Shown: positions 8,422 through 16,812 of the stretch, piece by piece
Layout of the letters: each line of letters opens with the position of its first letter
How positions within the stretch are numbered: the stretch's first letter is position 1
Assembly: GCA_035439445.1 (NCBI GenBank)
Contig: DAORKG010000040.1
Span: forward strand, 1 to 33,437
Reading direction: 5' to 3'
DNA: 33,437 bases
Source: UBA4416 sp035439445
GTDB lineage: Bacteria; Bacteroidota; Bacteroidia; B-17B0; Aurantibacillaceae
The notes under the pieces: generated by a model
Told to the model about the DNA's origin: nothing
Databases searched by the model: none
What the model saw: only the letters and a program-made list of their open reading frames with translations
Position numbers and translations under genes: made by a program

Positions 8422-9579
8422 TTAATGCTTTCTTCTTTCTTTTTCTTTTATAATCAATCCTAACTCTCTTCCAGTTTGTCCTTTTACAGAAGTATTTTCC
8501 TGCGCTCTTCTGATTAAGTATGGTAGCACCTCTTTAACCGGTCCATAAGGCACATACTTTGCTACGTTATAATTTGCTAAAGCTAAATTGTAACTGATAT
8601 GATCACTCATTCCTAATAATTGAGAAAAGTAAACACGTTTATCAGAAGTTGCAATAGCATATTTATTTAATAATTCTACTAAATACAAACTACTTTTTTC
8701 ATTATGCGTTCCTGCACAAAGCCCCATCATATCAATATTTTTCACACATTCTTCTAAAGCCAAATTATAATCTTTATCAGAATCTTCTTTTGTATCTTGT
8801 ATAGGTGAAGGGTAATTTTTTTCGATAGCTCTTGCTCTTTCTTTTTCCATATAAGCACCGCGTACCAGTTTTGCTCCTACATGAAAGCCATTTGCTTTTC
8901 CTTTTGCAATGGTTTGTTTTAAAAAATCTAATCTATCTTTCCTATATAACTGAAATGTGTTGTAAACAATTGCTTTTTCTTTATTAAATAAAGCCATATT
9001 TTCATCTGCTAAAGCATCAATGGCTGGTTGTATCCAACTTTCTTCTGCATCAATAAACAAAGGTTGATCTGCTGCATGAGCTTCCTTGCTAATTTGGTAA
9101 ACACGTTGCTTTACTTTTTCATATTCTTTACTCTCAGAATCTGTTAATTTTTCGTTTGCACTTACTTTTTCTAATAAAGCAAAGCGTGCCAAACCCGTAA
9201 CTTTAAATACAGAGAAAGGAATATTCTTGTCATTTTTTGCTTTACGGATGGTTTCGATTGTTTCTTTACAACATGCATCAAAATCTGCTTCACTTTCTTT
9301 TCCTTCAACACTATAATCTAAAATAGTTCCAATATTATATTTTCCAAGCTCTGCAATAGTTTTATCACACTCGGTAATATTTTCACCTCCAACAAATTGT
9401 TTAAAAATGGTATTCTTTATCAATCCTTTAAAACCTATAGCTAATCCAATTGGAGCTGCAACAGCACCAAACTTAACTAATCCCGGATTACTCACCATTT
9501 TAAATAACCAATATGAACGATTTAAGTCGCTATTTGATTTTGCTTTAAAAGCATTTTCGGTATTATCAAAAGAAATCAT
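8422..9579 (-). CDS. Proline dehydrogenase (FAD-dependent)
   Basis: A 385-residue enzyme oxidising L-proline to pyrroline-5-carboxylate with FAD, the first step of proline catabolism. The start is set at ATG 9579 (MISFDNTENAFKAKS). This is the usual opening of the Bacteroidota family and sits just downstream of a TATATTTG element; a longer reading to 9681 would run through that promoter. Motifs seen are KLVRGAYMEKERA with the conserved Arg and Glu, and YLIRRAQENT near the C-terminus, whose arginines bind the proline carboxylate. It is the monofunctional type, without the P5C dehydrogenase domain of PutA. It is convergent with porV and divergent from the CBS-domain gene. No P5C dehydrogenase gene is in the window. 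Confidence 0.93.
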   Translation of the reverse strand: MISFDNTENAFKAKSNSDLNRSYWLFKMVSNPGLVKFGAVAAPIGLAIGFKGLIKNTIFKQFVGGENITECDKTIAELGKYNIGTILDYSVEGKESEADFDACCKETIETIRKAKNDKNIPFSVFKVTGLARFALLEKVSANEKLTDSESKEYEKVKQRVYQISKEAHAADQPLFIDAEESWIQPAIDALADENMALFNKEKAIVYNTFQLYRKDRLDFLKQTIAKGKANGFHVGAKLVRGAYMEKERARAIEKNYPSPIQDTKEDSDKDYNLALEECVKNIDMMGLCAGTHNEKSSLYLVELLNKYAIATSDKRVYFSQLLGMSDHISYNLALANYNVAKYVPYGPVKEVLPYLIRRAQENTSVKGQTGRELGLIIKEKERRKH

Positions 9580-9594
9580 ATATAAATTTGAGTT

Positions 9595-9602
9595 CAAATA
9601 TA
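9595..9602 (-). promoter_or_regulatory. -7 promoter element (TATATTTG) for proline dehydrogenase
   Basis: An exact TAnnTTTG match on the minus strand, 15 bases before ATG 9579. It implies a leader of about 10 bases. No clear -33 TTG is present. Confidence 0.5.
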
Positions 9603-9727
9603 AAGGTTTTATAGCGATTGAAAGTTGACTTAACTCAGAAAGTTTAAAATTTGCAAAATTTTGTAAAACCTTGATTACCATTGAAAAACAATATCCTTAT
9701 GATAAGCTAGTTTTATAATAAAAATAG

Positions 9728-9735
9728 TATTTTTG
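9728..9735 (+). promoter_or_regulatory. -7 promoter-like element (TATTTTTG) for the CBS/nadK genes
   Basis: TATTTTTG ends only 3 bases before ATG 9739. If it is used, the mRNA would be nearly leaderless. The -33 box is not recognisable, so the call is tentative. Confidence 0.35.
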
Positions 9736-9738
9736 CTT

Positions 9739-10401
9739 ATGCTAGTTGCCGATTTAATAACAGATGAAATTCCTCCTTTAAAAACCACTGACACGGTAGA
9801 AATGGCTTTGGACTGGATGGAACAATTTAAAGTATCTCACTTAGCTGTTGTTAAAGACAGAGAATTAGTAGGATTGGTTTCCGAACATGATTTAATGGAT
9901 TACAATCATCCTGAAGAAAAAATAGAGGATTTAAAAGCGCCTTTATTAAAACCTATTATTCATAACTATCAGCACACTTACGACTTGTTAAAACTGATGA
10001 TGTCTTTTAATTTAACACTTATTCCCGTGTTGGATGATAAAGAATTATATAAGGGTTGTATTACCTTAAAAGGTTTACTTCAAAATATTTCAACCATGGC
10101 CTCGGTACAAAACCAAGGTGGTGTTATAGTATTGGAAGTTAATCAAGCAGATTATTCATTGACGCAAATAGCCAGCATCATTGAAGGTAATGACGCAAAA
10201 ATATTAAGCGCACACGTTTCTTCTGTTCCTGATAGCACAAAGGTTGAGGTAACTTTAAAAATCAATAAAGAAGATTTATCTCGCATTCTTCAAACCTTAT
10301 ATCGATACAATTATGTTGTTAAGGCCTCCTTCCAAACCAGTGATTTTGAGAGTGGCATGAAGAATAGATTAGATGAGTTTTTACACTTCTTAAACATATA
10401 G
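9739..10401 (+). CDS. CBS-domain protein (AcuB-like)
   Basis: A 220-residue cytoplasmic protein. Two CBS domains (about residues 1-60 and 65-120) show FKVSHLAVVKDRELVGLVSE and the NLTLIPVLDDKELYKG repeat. A C-terminal ACT-like region (about 128-200) follows, with GGVIVLEVNQADYSLTQIA and the matching VEVTLKINKEDLSRI strand. CBS pairs bind adenine nucleotides and act as energy sensors; the target here is unknown. The start is ATG 9739 rather than the TTG two codons earlier, because homologues begin with M-L-[AV]-[KA]-D-L-I. It is 5 bases upstream of nadK, so co-translation is likely. The CBS-nadK pairing is common in Bacteroidota, where it sits near cell-envelope assembly genes, and hints at a nucleotide-linked role. 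Confidence 0.85.
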   Translation: MLVADLITDEIPPLKTTDTVEMALDWMEQFKVSHLAVVKDRELVGLVSEHDLMDYNHPEEKIEDLKAPLLKPIIHNYQHTYDLLKLMMSFNLTLIPVLDDKELYKGCITLKGLLQNISTMASVQNQGGVIVLEVNQADYSLTQIASIIEGNDAKILSAHVSSVPDSTKVEVTLKINKEDLSRILQTLYRYNYVVKASFQTSDFESGMKNRLDEFLHFLNI

Positions 10402-10406
10402 CATTT

Positions 10407-11282
10407 ATGACAATAGCTGTATATGCAAGAAACACAAAGGATAACAATCCTAGTTATTTAGAAAATCTTCTTGTTCTATCAGCAAAAGAAAACTTTAAAG
10501 TTATTGTTTTTAAATCCTATTTAGATTATCTGAATACAACATACACTAAATCATTTTCACTTGACACATTTTCCAACTCAGAAGAATTGATTGCGAAAGC
10601 TGATTATGTTATATCATTGGGTGGAGATGGAACAATGTTAGAAACCCTTGAATATGTTCGTAAATCAGGAATTCCGGTTTTGGGTGTTAACACAGGACGT
10701 TTAGGCTTTTTAGCAACCGTTTTCAAAGAAGATTTTGAGAAGGCTATTCAACTTTTAATAAACGAAAAATTCACACTTGATAAAAGAGAGTTAATTGAGT
10801 TAGATAAAACCACATGTTTTAATGAAGTGAATTATGCGCTCAATGAATTCACGATTCATAAAAAAGAATCAAGTGCGATGATTAACATTGATACCTACGT
10901 TGATGGAATTTTCCTGAACTCTTATTTTGCAGATGGTTTAATCGTATCAACACCAACAGGTTCTACTGCATACTCTTTAAGTTGTGGTGGTCCGATCATG
11001 GTTCCTGATTCTGACAATTTTATTATTACACCAATTGCACCACATAATTTAAATGTGCGACCAATTGTGATTTCTAATAACAAAACATTGAGCTTTAAAG
11101 TGAGCGGCCGAAGTGATAGCTTTAATGTATCATTAGATTCTCGCTCCAAAACAATAAGTAACTTATCTGAATTAATTATAAAAAAAGCAGATTTTAAATT
11201 TCACATGATAAATTTAGAAGGACAGCATTTTTTTGAAACCCTCAGAAACAAGCTATTGTGGGGTATCGATAAACGTCATTAA
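10407..11282 (+). CDS. nadK: NAD kinase
   Basis: A 291-residue cytoplasmic enzyme phosphorylating NAD to NADP. The diagnostic GGDGT motif is at residues 72-76 (catalytic Asp74), followed by GIPVLGVNTGRLGFL. The second conserved block is DGLIVSTPTGSTAYSLSCGG, and the third is the family's LNVRPIVISNN with SLDSRS. Length is normal for the bacterial family. It follows the CBS protein gene by 5 bases. It is followed by 90 bases and then eno, with no terminator seen between, so partial read-through into eno is possible. Confidence 0.96.
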   Translation: MTIAVYARNTKDNNPSYLENLLVLSAKENFKVIVFKSYLDYLNTTYTKSFSLDTFSNSEELIAKADYVISLGGDGTMLETLEYVRKSGIPVLGVNTGRLGFLATVFKEDFEKAIQLLINEKFTLDKRELIELDKTTCFNEVNYALNEFTIHKKESSAMINIDTYVDGIFLNSYFADGLIVSTPTGSTAYSLSCGGPIMVPDSDNFIITPIAPHNLNVRPIVISNNKTLSFKVSGRSDSFNVSLDSRSKTISNLSELIIKKADFKFHMINLEGQHFFETLRNKLLWGIDKRH

Positions 11283-11372
11283 CAATCGTTGATTACTCTT
11301 TATATTTTATTTTTTATAGTTCTAAAACATTATTTAATTTTACACATCATTAACCTTATATAAACACAATTT

Positions 11373-12665
11373 ATGTCATTTATTCACGCTATTGCAGCCC
11401 GACAAATTTTAGATTCAAGAGGAAATCCAACCATTGAAGTAGATGTAGTAACCGACCAAGGTATTTTAGGAAGAGCAGCTGTTCCATCAGGAGCTTCAAC
11501 CGGGATGCATGAAGCAGTTGAATTACGTGATAACGACAAGTCGCAGTATTTAGGAAAAGGTGTTTTAAAAGCCGTAAATAATGTGAATGGCCCTATTGCT
11601 GAAAGATTAAAAGGTATGTATATTTTTGATCAAGCTGCTATTGATGCTGCAATGATTGAATTGGATGGCACACCCAATAAAGGTAATTTAGGTGCAAATG
11701 CTATCTTAGGTGTATCATTAGCTGTAGCCAGAGCAGCGGCTGAAGAGTGCCGTCAACCTTTATACCGTTATGTAGGTGGAGTTAACTCTAACATCTTACC
11801 TATTCCAATGATGAACATTTTAAATGGTGGTTCACATGCTGATAACGGAATAGATTTTCAGGAATTTATGATTATGCCTATTGGAGCAGAAAGCTTTAGT
11901 GAAGGTTTAAGAATGGGAACTGAAGTATTTCATCATTTAAAAGCAGTTTTAAAATCACAAGGCTTAGCAACTAACGTTGGTGATGAAGGTGGTTTTGCTC
12001 CAAATTTTAAAAATAATGAGGAAGCAATTAAAGCAGTAATGCAAGCAATTGATAAGGCGGGATACAAAGCTGGTGAAGATATTTATATTGCCATGGATGC
12101 TGCCTCATCAGAATTTTACAACACAGATGAAAAAGTATATCACTTCAAAAAATCAACAGGAGACAAATTAACATCTGCACAAATGGTTGATTTTTGGGCT
12201 GACTGGAGAAAAAAATACCCTATTATCTCGATTGAAGATGGATTTGCAGAAGAAGATTGGGATGGTTGGAAATTAATGACTGATAAATTAGGTTCTACAA
12301 CCCAATTGGTAGGAGATGATTTATTTGTAACTAACGTTAACTTCTTATCAAAGGGAATTAATACAGGTGTAGCAAACTCTATATTAGTAAAAGTAAACCA
12401 AATTGGAACTTTAACTGAAACAATTAATGCTGTTTCATTAGCTCATACGAATAGTTATACTTCTGTTATGAGTCACCGTAGTGGAGAAACCGAAGATACA
12501 ACTATTGCTGATTTAGCTGTTGCCTTAAGCTGTGGACAAATCAAAACAGGTTCCGCATCTCGTAGCGACCGGATTGCAAAATACAATCAATTATTGCGTA
12601 TTGAAGAGCAATTAGGAAACAATGCAAGATACATTGGAAAAGACTTCAAGTTTTTAAAAAAGTAA
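11373..12665 (+). CDS. eno: Enolase (phosphopyruvate hydratase)
   Basis: A 430-residue glycolytic enzyme converting 2-phosphoglycerate to phosphoenolpyruvate. It is full length and opens with AARQILDSRGNPTIEVDV and SGASTGMHEAVELRD. The Mg-binding residues are visible: Asp242 in AMDAASSEFY, Glu288 in SIEDGFAEEDW and Asp315 in LVGDDLFVTN. The catalytic Lys340 lies in ILVKVNQIG. The C-terminal signature SHRSGETEDTTIADLAVAL and CGQIKTGSASRSDR complete it. It probably has its own promoter in the 90 bases upstream, where an imperfect TAATTTTA (11335-11342) is seen, and it ends at its own terminator. Confidence 0.98.
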   Translation: MSFIHAIAARQILDSRGNPTIEVDVVTDQGILGRAAVPSGASTGMHEAVELRDNDKSQYLGKGVLKAVNNVNGPIAERLKGMYIFDQAAIDAAMIELDGTPNKGNLGANAILGVSLAVARAAAEECRQPLYRYVGGVNSNILPIPMMNILNGGSHADNGIDFQEFMIMPIGAESFSEGLRMGTEVFHHLKAVLKSQGLATNVGDEGGFAPNFKNNEEAIKAVMQAIDKAGYKAGEDIYIAMDAASSEFYNTDEKVYHFKKSTGDKLTSAQMVDFWADWRKKYPIISIEDGFAEEDWDGWKLMTDKLGSTTQLVGDDLFVTNVNFLSKGINTGVANSILVKVNQIGTLTETINAVSLAHTNSYTSVMSHRSGETEDTTIADLAVALSCGQIKTGSASRSDRIAKYNQLLRIEEQLGNNARYIGKDFKFLKK

Positions 12666-12690
12666 GAAAACAACAATAATATTAAATTTT

Positions 12691-12725
12691 AAATCCCGCT
12701 ACACTTATGAATAGCGGGATTTTTT
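12691..12725 (+). terminator. Terminator after eno
   Basis: An 11-bp stem (AAATCCCGCTA, 12691-12701, with 12712-12722) encloses a 10-nt loop and runs into a T-tract. Confidence 0.88.
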
Positions 12726-12756
12726 ATTTCTCATAATAGTTCTAATTATAAATTGA

Positions 12757-12793
12757 TATAAAAAAAGCATCAGTTTTAGACTGATGCTTTTTT
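12757..12793 (-). terminator. Terminator after the DUF6089 barrel gene
   Basis: A perfect 14-bp stem (AAAAAAGCATCAGT, 12761-12774, with 12780-12793) encloses a 5-nt loop. It lies 20 bases beyond the minus-strand stop at 12813. A/T runs on both sides mean it could also back up the eno terminator. Confidence 0.88.
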
Positions 12794-12812
12794 ATAAATA
12801 TTCTTTACAGGA

Positions 12813-13730
12813 TTAGAACTTCGCACGAATTTTACGGATTTTCCCTCTTCTTCTGTGGTTAAAAAAGTGCCCGTAACGACCTCTATAGAAACTTGATTTA
12901 CCTCTCAATACATAACTATAACTCAAACTCATAGTCATGTATCCATCTTTATGAGTTTTATCTCCACGTTTTTGTCCAACTCCTCTTTCATAATCATACC
13001 CAAAATTTTTAGCAAAATTTGGATCCAAACCTGTTAATTCATCTGTACGATTTGATAAAGCAGCACCCTCAGGACTTAATGTTGAAGGATCAACGTAATC
13101 TCCACTTACATCATCCAGATAATCAGTGAAAGTAGTTCTGTAATTTAATTCATAACCAATACGGTGTTTTTTATGAATTGTAAAATAAAACCCGATACCA
13201 GCAGGAATACAAAATCCAACAGGAGAATAAGCTTTACCTTCTGTTTGAAGAGGTCTCAATTTCACCCCACCATCTAACGTTTTTGGATTTGAGTAAAACC
13301 CTCCAACTCCTCCAAAGAAATAAGCTCTGAATCCGTTTTTGTATCTATAAGTATTACCTAAATCATTGTCCTCATAAAAGAAAACTTGACCTGTTAATTC
13401 CAAGTCAAACATATCATTTCTGAAATTTAGATTACGAGCATTACGAGCGGGATTTGATGACAGCTTATCATCACCTTCTATTCTTAAATAGTCTAAAGCT
13501 AATTTTACAGAAACCTTTTGGTGCACTTTATAACGAGCAAATCCTCCTACATTCCAACGGGTTTTAGCCATTTTCATATCTGCCACAAAATCTCTACGTG
13601 TTTTTTCTTTTCCTCCAATGTCACCTAAATAATTGGAAACACCAACAGTTACACCATAATCCCAAAGCCACTGAGCTTTAGAAACAGATGATAAACACAA
13701 AGCAAGTATTAAAATAAAAATGTTTTTCAT
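12813..13730 (-). CDS. DUF6089/PorG-type outer-membrane beta-barrel protein
   Basis: A 305-residue exported protein with a signal peptide MKNIFILILALCLSSVSKAQ. The mature chain begins with YGVTVGVSNYLGDIGG and continues as an eight-strand-like barrel: YKVHQKVSVKLALDYLRIEG, DMFDLELTGQVFFYE, AYFFGGVGGFYSNP, and KKHRIGYELNYRTTFTDYLDD. This matches the DUF6089 family, which includes the T9SS component PorG. PorG is often encoded near the CBS protein and nadK genes in this phylum, and those genes lie 1.5 kb away here. The family also has non-PorG paralogues, so the symbol is left open. The last 20 residues are very basic (NHRRRGKIRKIRAKF), unusual for the end of a barrel and possibly a periplasmic peptidoglycan- or lipid-contacting tail. 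It has its own promoter and terminator. Confidence 0.75.
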   Translation of the reverse strand: MKNIFILILALCLSSVSKAQWLWDYGVTVGVSNYLGDIGGKEKTRRDFVADMKMAKTRWNVGGFARYKVHQKVSVKLALDYLRIEGDDKLSSNPARNARNLNFRNDMFDLELTGQVFFYEDNDLGNTYRYKNGFRAYFFGGVGGFYSNPKTLDGGVKLRPLQTEGKAYSPVGFCIPAGIGFYFTIHKKHRIGYELNYRTTFTDYLDDVSGDYVDPSTLSPEGAALSNRTDELTGLDPNFAKNFGYDYERGVGQKRGDKTHKDGYMTMSLSYSYVLRGKSSFYRGRYGHFFNHRRRGKIRKIRAKF

Positions 13731-13753
13731 TGATAATAATGATATTAAGTATA

Positions 13754-13786
13754 CAAAAATAATAAAATCTTTAACTTTATGGCAAA
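13754..13786 (-). promoter_or_regulatory. Promoter of the DUF6089 gene (TTTG-N21-TATTTTTG)
   Basis: On the minus strand TTTG (13783-13786) and TATTTTTG (13754-13761) are 21 bases apart. This places the start of transcription near 13748, about 18 bases before ATG 13730. The same 68-base gap must also serve the divergent plus-strand gene, for which an imperfect TAACTTTA is seen at 13772-13779. Confidence 0.6.
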
Positions 13787-13798
13787 AATAATACCATT

Positions 13799-14743
13799 AT
13801 GAACTCAATAAAGCAATTATTTAACATTAAATACCCAATTATACAGGGAGGAATGATTTGGTGCAGTGGTTGGGAATTGGCATCTGCCGTTTCAAATGCA
13901 GGTGGTTTGGGCCTTATTGGTTCCGGATCAATGTATCCTGATATTTTACGTGAACATATAAAAAAATGTAAACAAGCTACTAACAATCCTTTTGGCGTGA
14001 ATGTGCCTTTATTGTATCCAAATATTGAAGAACATATTAAAATAATCATTGAGGAGGGGGTCAAAATTGTGTTTACATCTGCGGGAAATCCTAAAACTTG
14101 GACTAAGCATTTAAAAGATCATGGGATTAAAGTCGTACATGTGGTATCAAATGTTAAATTTGCAATTAAATGTCAGGAAGCCGGTGTTGACGCCATTGTT
14201 GCAGAAGGATTTGAGGCAGGAGGTCATAATGGTCGCGAGGAAACTACTACTCTAGTTCTAATTCCTCAAGTTAAAAAATCAATTAACATTCCTTTGATAG
14301 CAGCAGGAGGAATCGGGTCGGGAAGAGCTATGGCCGCTGCCTTTGCCTTGGGCGCTCAAGGTGTTCAAATTGGAAGTCGTTTTGTTACTACAACAGAATC
14401 ATCAGCTCACATTAACTTTAAAAATGCTATTGTTGAAGCCAAGGAAGGCGATACTCATTTATCATTAAAGCAACTCACTCCTGTAAGATTATTAAAAAAT
14501 CCATTTTTCGAAAAAGTAAACGAACTAGAAAAAAGAGGTGCCAGTTCAGAAGAACTTTCAACTCTCTTGGGGAGAGGGCGCGCTAAAAAAGGAATGTTTG
14601 AAGGTGATTTAACAGAAGGTGAATTAGAGATAGGACAAGTTTCGGGAGGAATTGATAAAATCCAATCAGTTAAGGAAGTTATAGACGAGATAGTGTCTGA
14701 ATACAATCAAGTAATTAAATCATTAGAAAATACTTATTTATAA
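13799..14743 (+). CDS. Nitronate monooxygenase-like FMN protein
   Basis: A 314-residue TIM-barrel flavoprotein of the nitronate monooxygenase / FabK / 2-nitropropane dioxygenase family. Seen are the N-terminal FMN motif YPIIQGGMIW, the VSNAGGLGLIGSG loop, GVNVPLLYP, the GFEAGGHNGREETT segment with the probable catalytic His143, and the phosphate-binding AAGGIGSGRAMAAAFALGA followed by GVQIGSRF. Members oxidise nitronates, including the toxin propionate-3-nitronate, or act as enoyl-ACP reductase (FabK). Which applies cannot be decided here. Length and the His favour the nitronate monooxygenase side. Its stop overlaps the stop of the convergent GT-C gene by 6 bases, and no terminator separates them. 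Confidence 0.8.
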   Translation: MNSIKQLFNIKYPIIQGGMIWCSGWELASAVSNAGGLGLIGSGSMYPDILREHIKKCKQATNNPFGVNVPLLYPNIEEHIKIIIEEGVKIVFTSAGNPKTWTKHLKDHGIKVVHVVSNVKFAIKCQEAGVDAIVAEGFEAGGHNGREETTTLVLIPQVKKSINIPLIAAGGIGSGRAMAAAFALGAQGVQIGSRFVTTTESSAHINFKNAIVEAKEGDTHLSLKQLTPVRLLKNPFFEKVNELEKRGASSEELSTLLGRGRAKKGMFEGDLTEGELEIGQVSGGIDKIQSVKEVIDEIVSEYNQVIKSLENTYL

Positions 14744-16165
14744 TTTTACCAGGTAAAAATTAGTCAGTTCAGTTGTATCTCCTTTAGCAATTTTCACCCC
14801 TATTGTTTTAGGATACAACTCATTTATATTTGGTTTTGAAATCAAAGCATAATCAGCTTTGTTTAAAATATCAGAATAGTTTGTTTGACTTAAAAAATAA
14901 GAATGTCTGTTCATTAATAAGCTAACAATAAATGGTTTTCCAAAAGCGATAGTTTTTGAATCTGGGACTATTTTTTTAATCATTTCAAAATCATTTAAAA
15001 CCGAACTTTCATAAGGTCCTATATTTTCTTCTACACGATTTATGGCCAACCAAATAGTTTTTGAATTACTTAATAAAACTATAATTAAAGAGCAAAGAAC
15101 AGCTCCATATTTCCAAGTATTATCAAGAGATTTTACAGTTAACAATAAACCTTGAAGGGTGTAATAAAAAAACAAAGGCATGATAGGAATTAAATATCTG
15201 ATAGTATCATTATTGACCGGATAAACAAAAAGACACAAAAAATAAATAACAAAATAATAGTCTATAATTCCTCTTCTATTTTTAAGTGAGTTTATAAATC
15301 CAATTATAAAAAATATACAGACCAAGAATTTGATAATCGTATTAATCCAAAAAGGAATCTCTTGATCGAAAAAAAGAGTAATATATGACAAATAAACCTT
15401 ACAGTTATAGAGGAAAAGATCCAGTCTGAAATTTTCAAAAAGATACGCACCATATAACTTAATTTCTTGATTTGAAACATGAGCTATAAAGAAAAAATTT
15501 ATAAAAAAAATAACTACTAAAAAAACAAACGAAGTAATCATGAGTTCTTTTGATTTTTTTTTAATATTTTTCTCTTTATCATTCAAAATGCATATTAAAT
15601 AAGCAAAAAGCATTGCTAATCCTAGAAATCTAACTGAAAACAATAAAGCAATCAAAAGAGGTATTAGAACAAACTTTTGTTTTTTAAATTTATGGTAAAA
15701 AATAAACACCAAAAAAGACAAAGCAATAAATAAAAACTCAGGTACAACTTCTGACTTTAATCTTAAAAATAAAAAATTATAAAAGACACACAGAGTTATC
15801 AAGAAACTAATCCAGTGAGAAAAAAAGTAACTTAAAAAAATAAAAAAACTAACTGCAGCTAAAATGTATGTTACAGAAATATAATCCACATAAACATCTA
15901 TATCAATTGTAGGACTGATAAAACTCATTGTAACCGAAAAGAAAACACTGCGCTTTTTGCCACTACTATATTCTTCAACATTTAAGACCTCTTTGTATTC
16001 TTTAGAAGGTGTATGGATTTGCTGTGCTTGATAAACATATTGTGCAAAATCATCACCCCAATCAGGATATTTTTGTGTATGTATAAAATAAGTTGGTATT
16101 AAAACAATTACCAAAGCAATTGTATACCAGAGTTTAGCAGTATTACTATTTTTAAAAAACTGCAT
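14738..16165 (-). CDS. GT-C-like multi-pass membrane glycosyltransferase
   Basis: A 475-residue inner-membrane protein. A first transmembrane helix at about 10-29 is followed by a periplasmic loop with YPDWGDDFAQYVYQAQQI. The acidic pair Asp38-Asp39 is placed as in GT-C polyprenyl-phosphate-dependent glycosyltransferases (ArnT/PMT type). About ten further hydrophobic segments rich in Phe/Ile run to residue 380, then a soluble tail with DSKTIAFGKPFIV. Such enzymes transfer sugars from lipid carriers on the outer face of the membrane; the acceptor is unknown. Its ATG shares one base with the stop of the preceding HEAT-repeat gene (TAATG), a sign of translational coupling. Family-level call only. 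Confidence 0.65.
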   Translation of the reverse strand: MQFFKNSNTAKLWYTIALVIVLIPTYFIHTQKYPDWGDDFAQYVYQAQQIHTPSKEYKEVLNVEEYSSGKKRSVFFSVTMSFISPTIDIDVYVDYISVTYILAAVSFFIFLSYFFSHWISFLITLCVFYNFLFLRLKSEVVPEFLFIALSFLVFIFYHKFKKQKFVLIPLLIALLFSVRFLGLAMLFAYLICILNDKEKNIKKKSKELMITSFVFLVVIFFINFFFIAHVSNQEIKLYGAYLFENFRLDLFLYNCKVYLSYITLFFDQEIPFWINTIIKFLVCIFFIIGFINSLKNRRGIIDYYFVIYFLCLFVYPVNNDTIRYLIPIMPLFFYYTLQGLLLTVKSLDNTWKYGAVLCSLIIVLLSNSKTIWLAINRVEENIGPYESSVLNDFEMIKKIVPDSKTIAFGKPFIVSLLMNRHSYFLSQTNYSDILNKADYALISKPNINELYPKTIGVKIAKGDTTELTNFYLVKL

Positions 16166-16707
16166 TATTTTTTCGAATTAAGTTTCGCTATATCCTTCAA
16201 TGTATGCTTTGCTCTATTAATTATTCCCGCACTCTCCTGTTCTATATTTAAATGACTTAACACTAGTGATAATTCCTTTAATAAATCAGGATAAGGTTTT
16301 GAAATGTTGTATGCTACTGTCATTGAAAATGCTCTTACTGCTATTGCTTCTGAAGGATTTTTTATAAACTCATAACACTTATCCAGCATAAAAGACTCGT
16401 ATTTTTTAGGAACCGGTTGTGTTTGAAAAATTCTCATGATGCTTCTAACTACACCACTATGTATGTTTTTATTTTTCAAGTGATTAATTAGTAATAAATG
16501 AAAAGGCTTTATTCTGCCAGCATCAATATCCGCACAGTGAGTTAAGGCCCACATAGCTCTATTTGCAATCAGTTGATCATCGTGAAAAGCGAATTTTAAA
16601 AGCTCTTTTTCTAAATGATTATCTAGTATACCATGAGCCAATTCAACCACATTGAAATCTCTGCTATCAAAAACTTGAGATAAATCAATATCTTGTTTTG
16701 GTGCCAT
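16165..16707 (-). CDS. HEAT-repeat-like helical protein
   Basis: A 180-residue cytoplasmic protein, wholly helical in character with no signal peptide. Repeated helix pairs are visible: HLEKELLKFAFHDDQLIANR with AMWALTHCADID, SGVVRSIMRIFQT, and SEAIAVRAFSMTVAYNI. These match the HEAT/armadillo pattern (the A-x-x-A-[MF]-x-x motif recurs). Such proteins are scaffolds or regulators; no catalytic motif is seen. Its stop overlaps the start of the GT-C membrane gene, so the two products are made together and may work together. It is divergent from the adenylate-forming enzyme gene across a 105-base gap. Confidence 0.65.
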   Translation of the reverse strand: MAPKQDIDLSQVFDSRDFNVVELAHGILDNHLEKELLKFAFHDDQLIANRAMWALTHCADIDAGRIKPFHLLLINHLKNKNIHSGVVRSIMRIFQTQPVPKKYESFMLDKCYEFIKNPSEAIAVRAFSMTVAYNISKPYPDLLKELSLVLSHLNIEQESAGIINRAKHTLKDIAKLNSKK

Positions 16708-16757
16708 ATAAACTTTGCAATAATTATTTAAGAATTAAATATAAGTAAATATTAAAA

Positions 16758-16765
16758 TAGCTTTG
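16758..16765 (+). promoter_or_regulatory. -7 promoter element (TAGCTTTG) for the ligase-acyltransferase operon
   Basis: An exact TAnnTTTG match, predicting a transcript start near 16771 and a leader of about 42 bases before ATG 16813. A -33 box is not evident. Confidence 0.45.
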
Positions 16766-16812
16766 TGTTTTATCAAATTATATGTAAACTCGTATAAATT
16801 TACTGAATATTT

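Noticed and set aside
8422..9681. Longer proline dehydrogenase starting at 9681
   Set aside because: The extra 34 residues do not resemble the family, and a TATATTTG element lies inside that stretch. ATG 9579 is preferred.
13777..14064. Minus-strand open frame within the nitronate monooxygenase gene
   Set aside because: It lies opposite a well-supported gene with clear motifs and shows no domain, promoter or signal of its own. It is a shadow frame.
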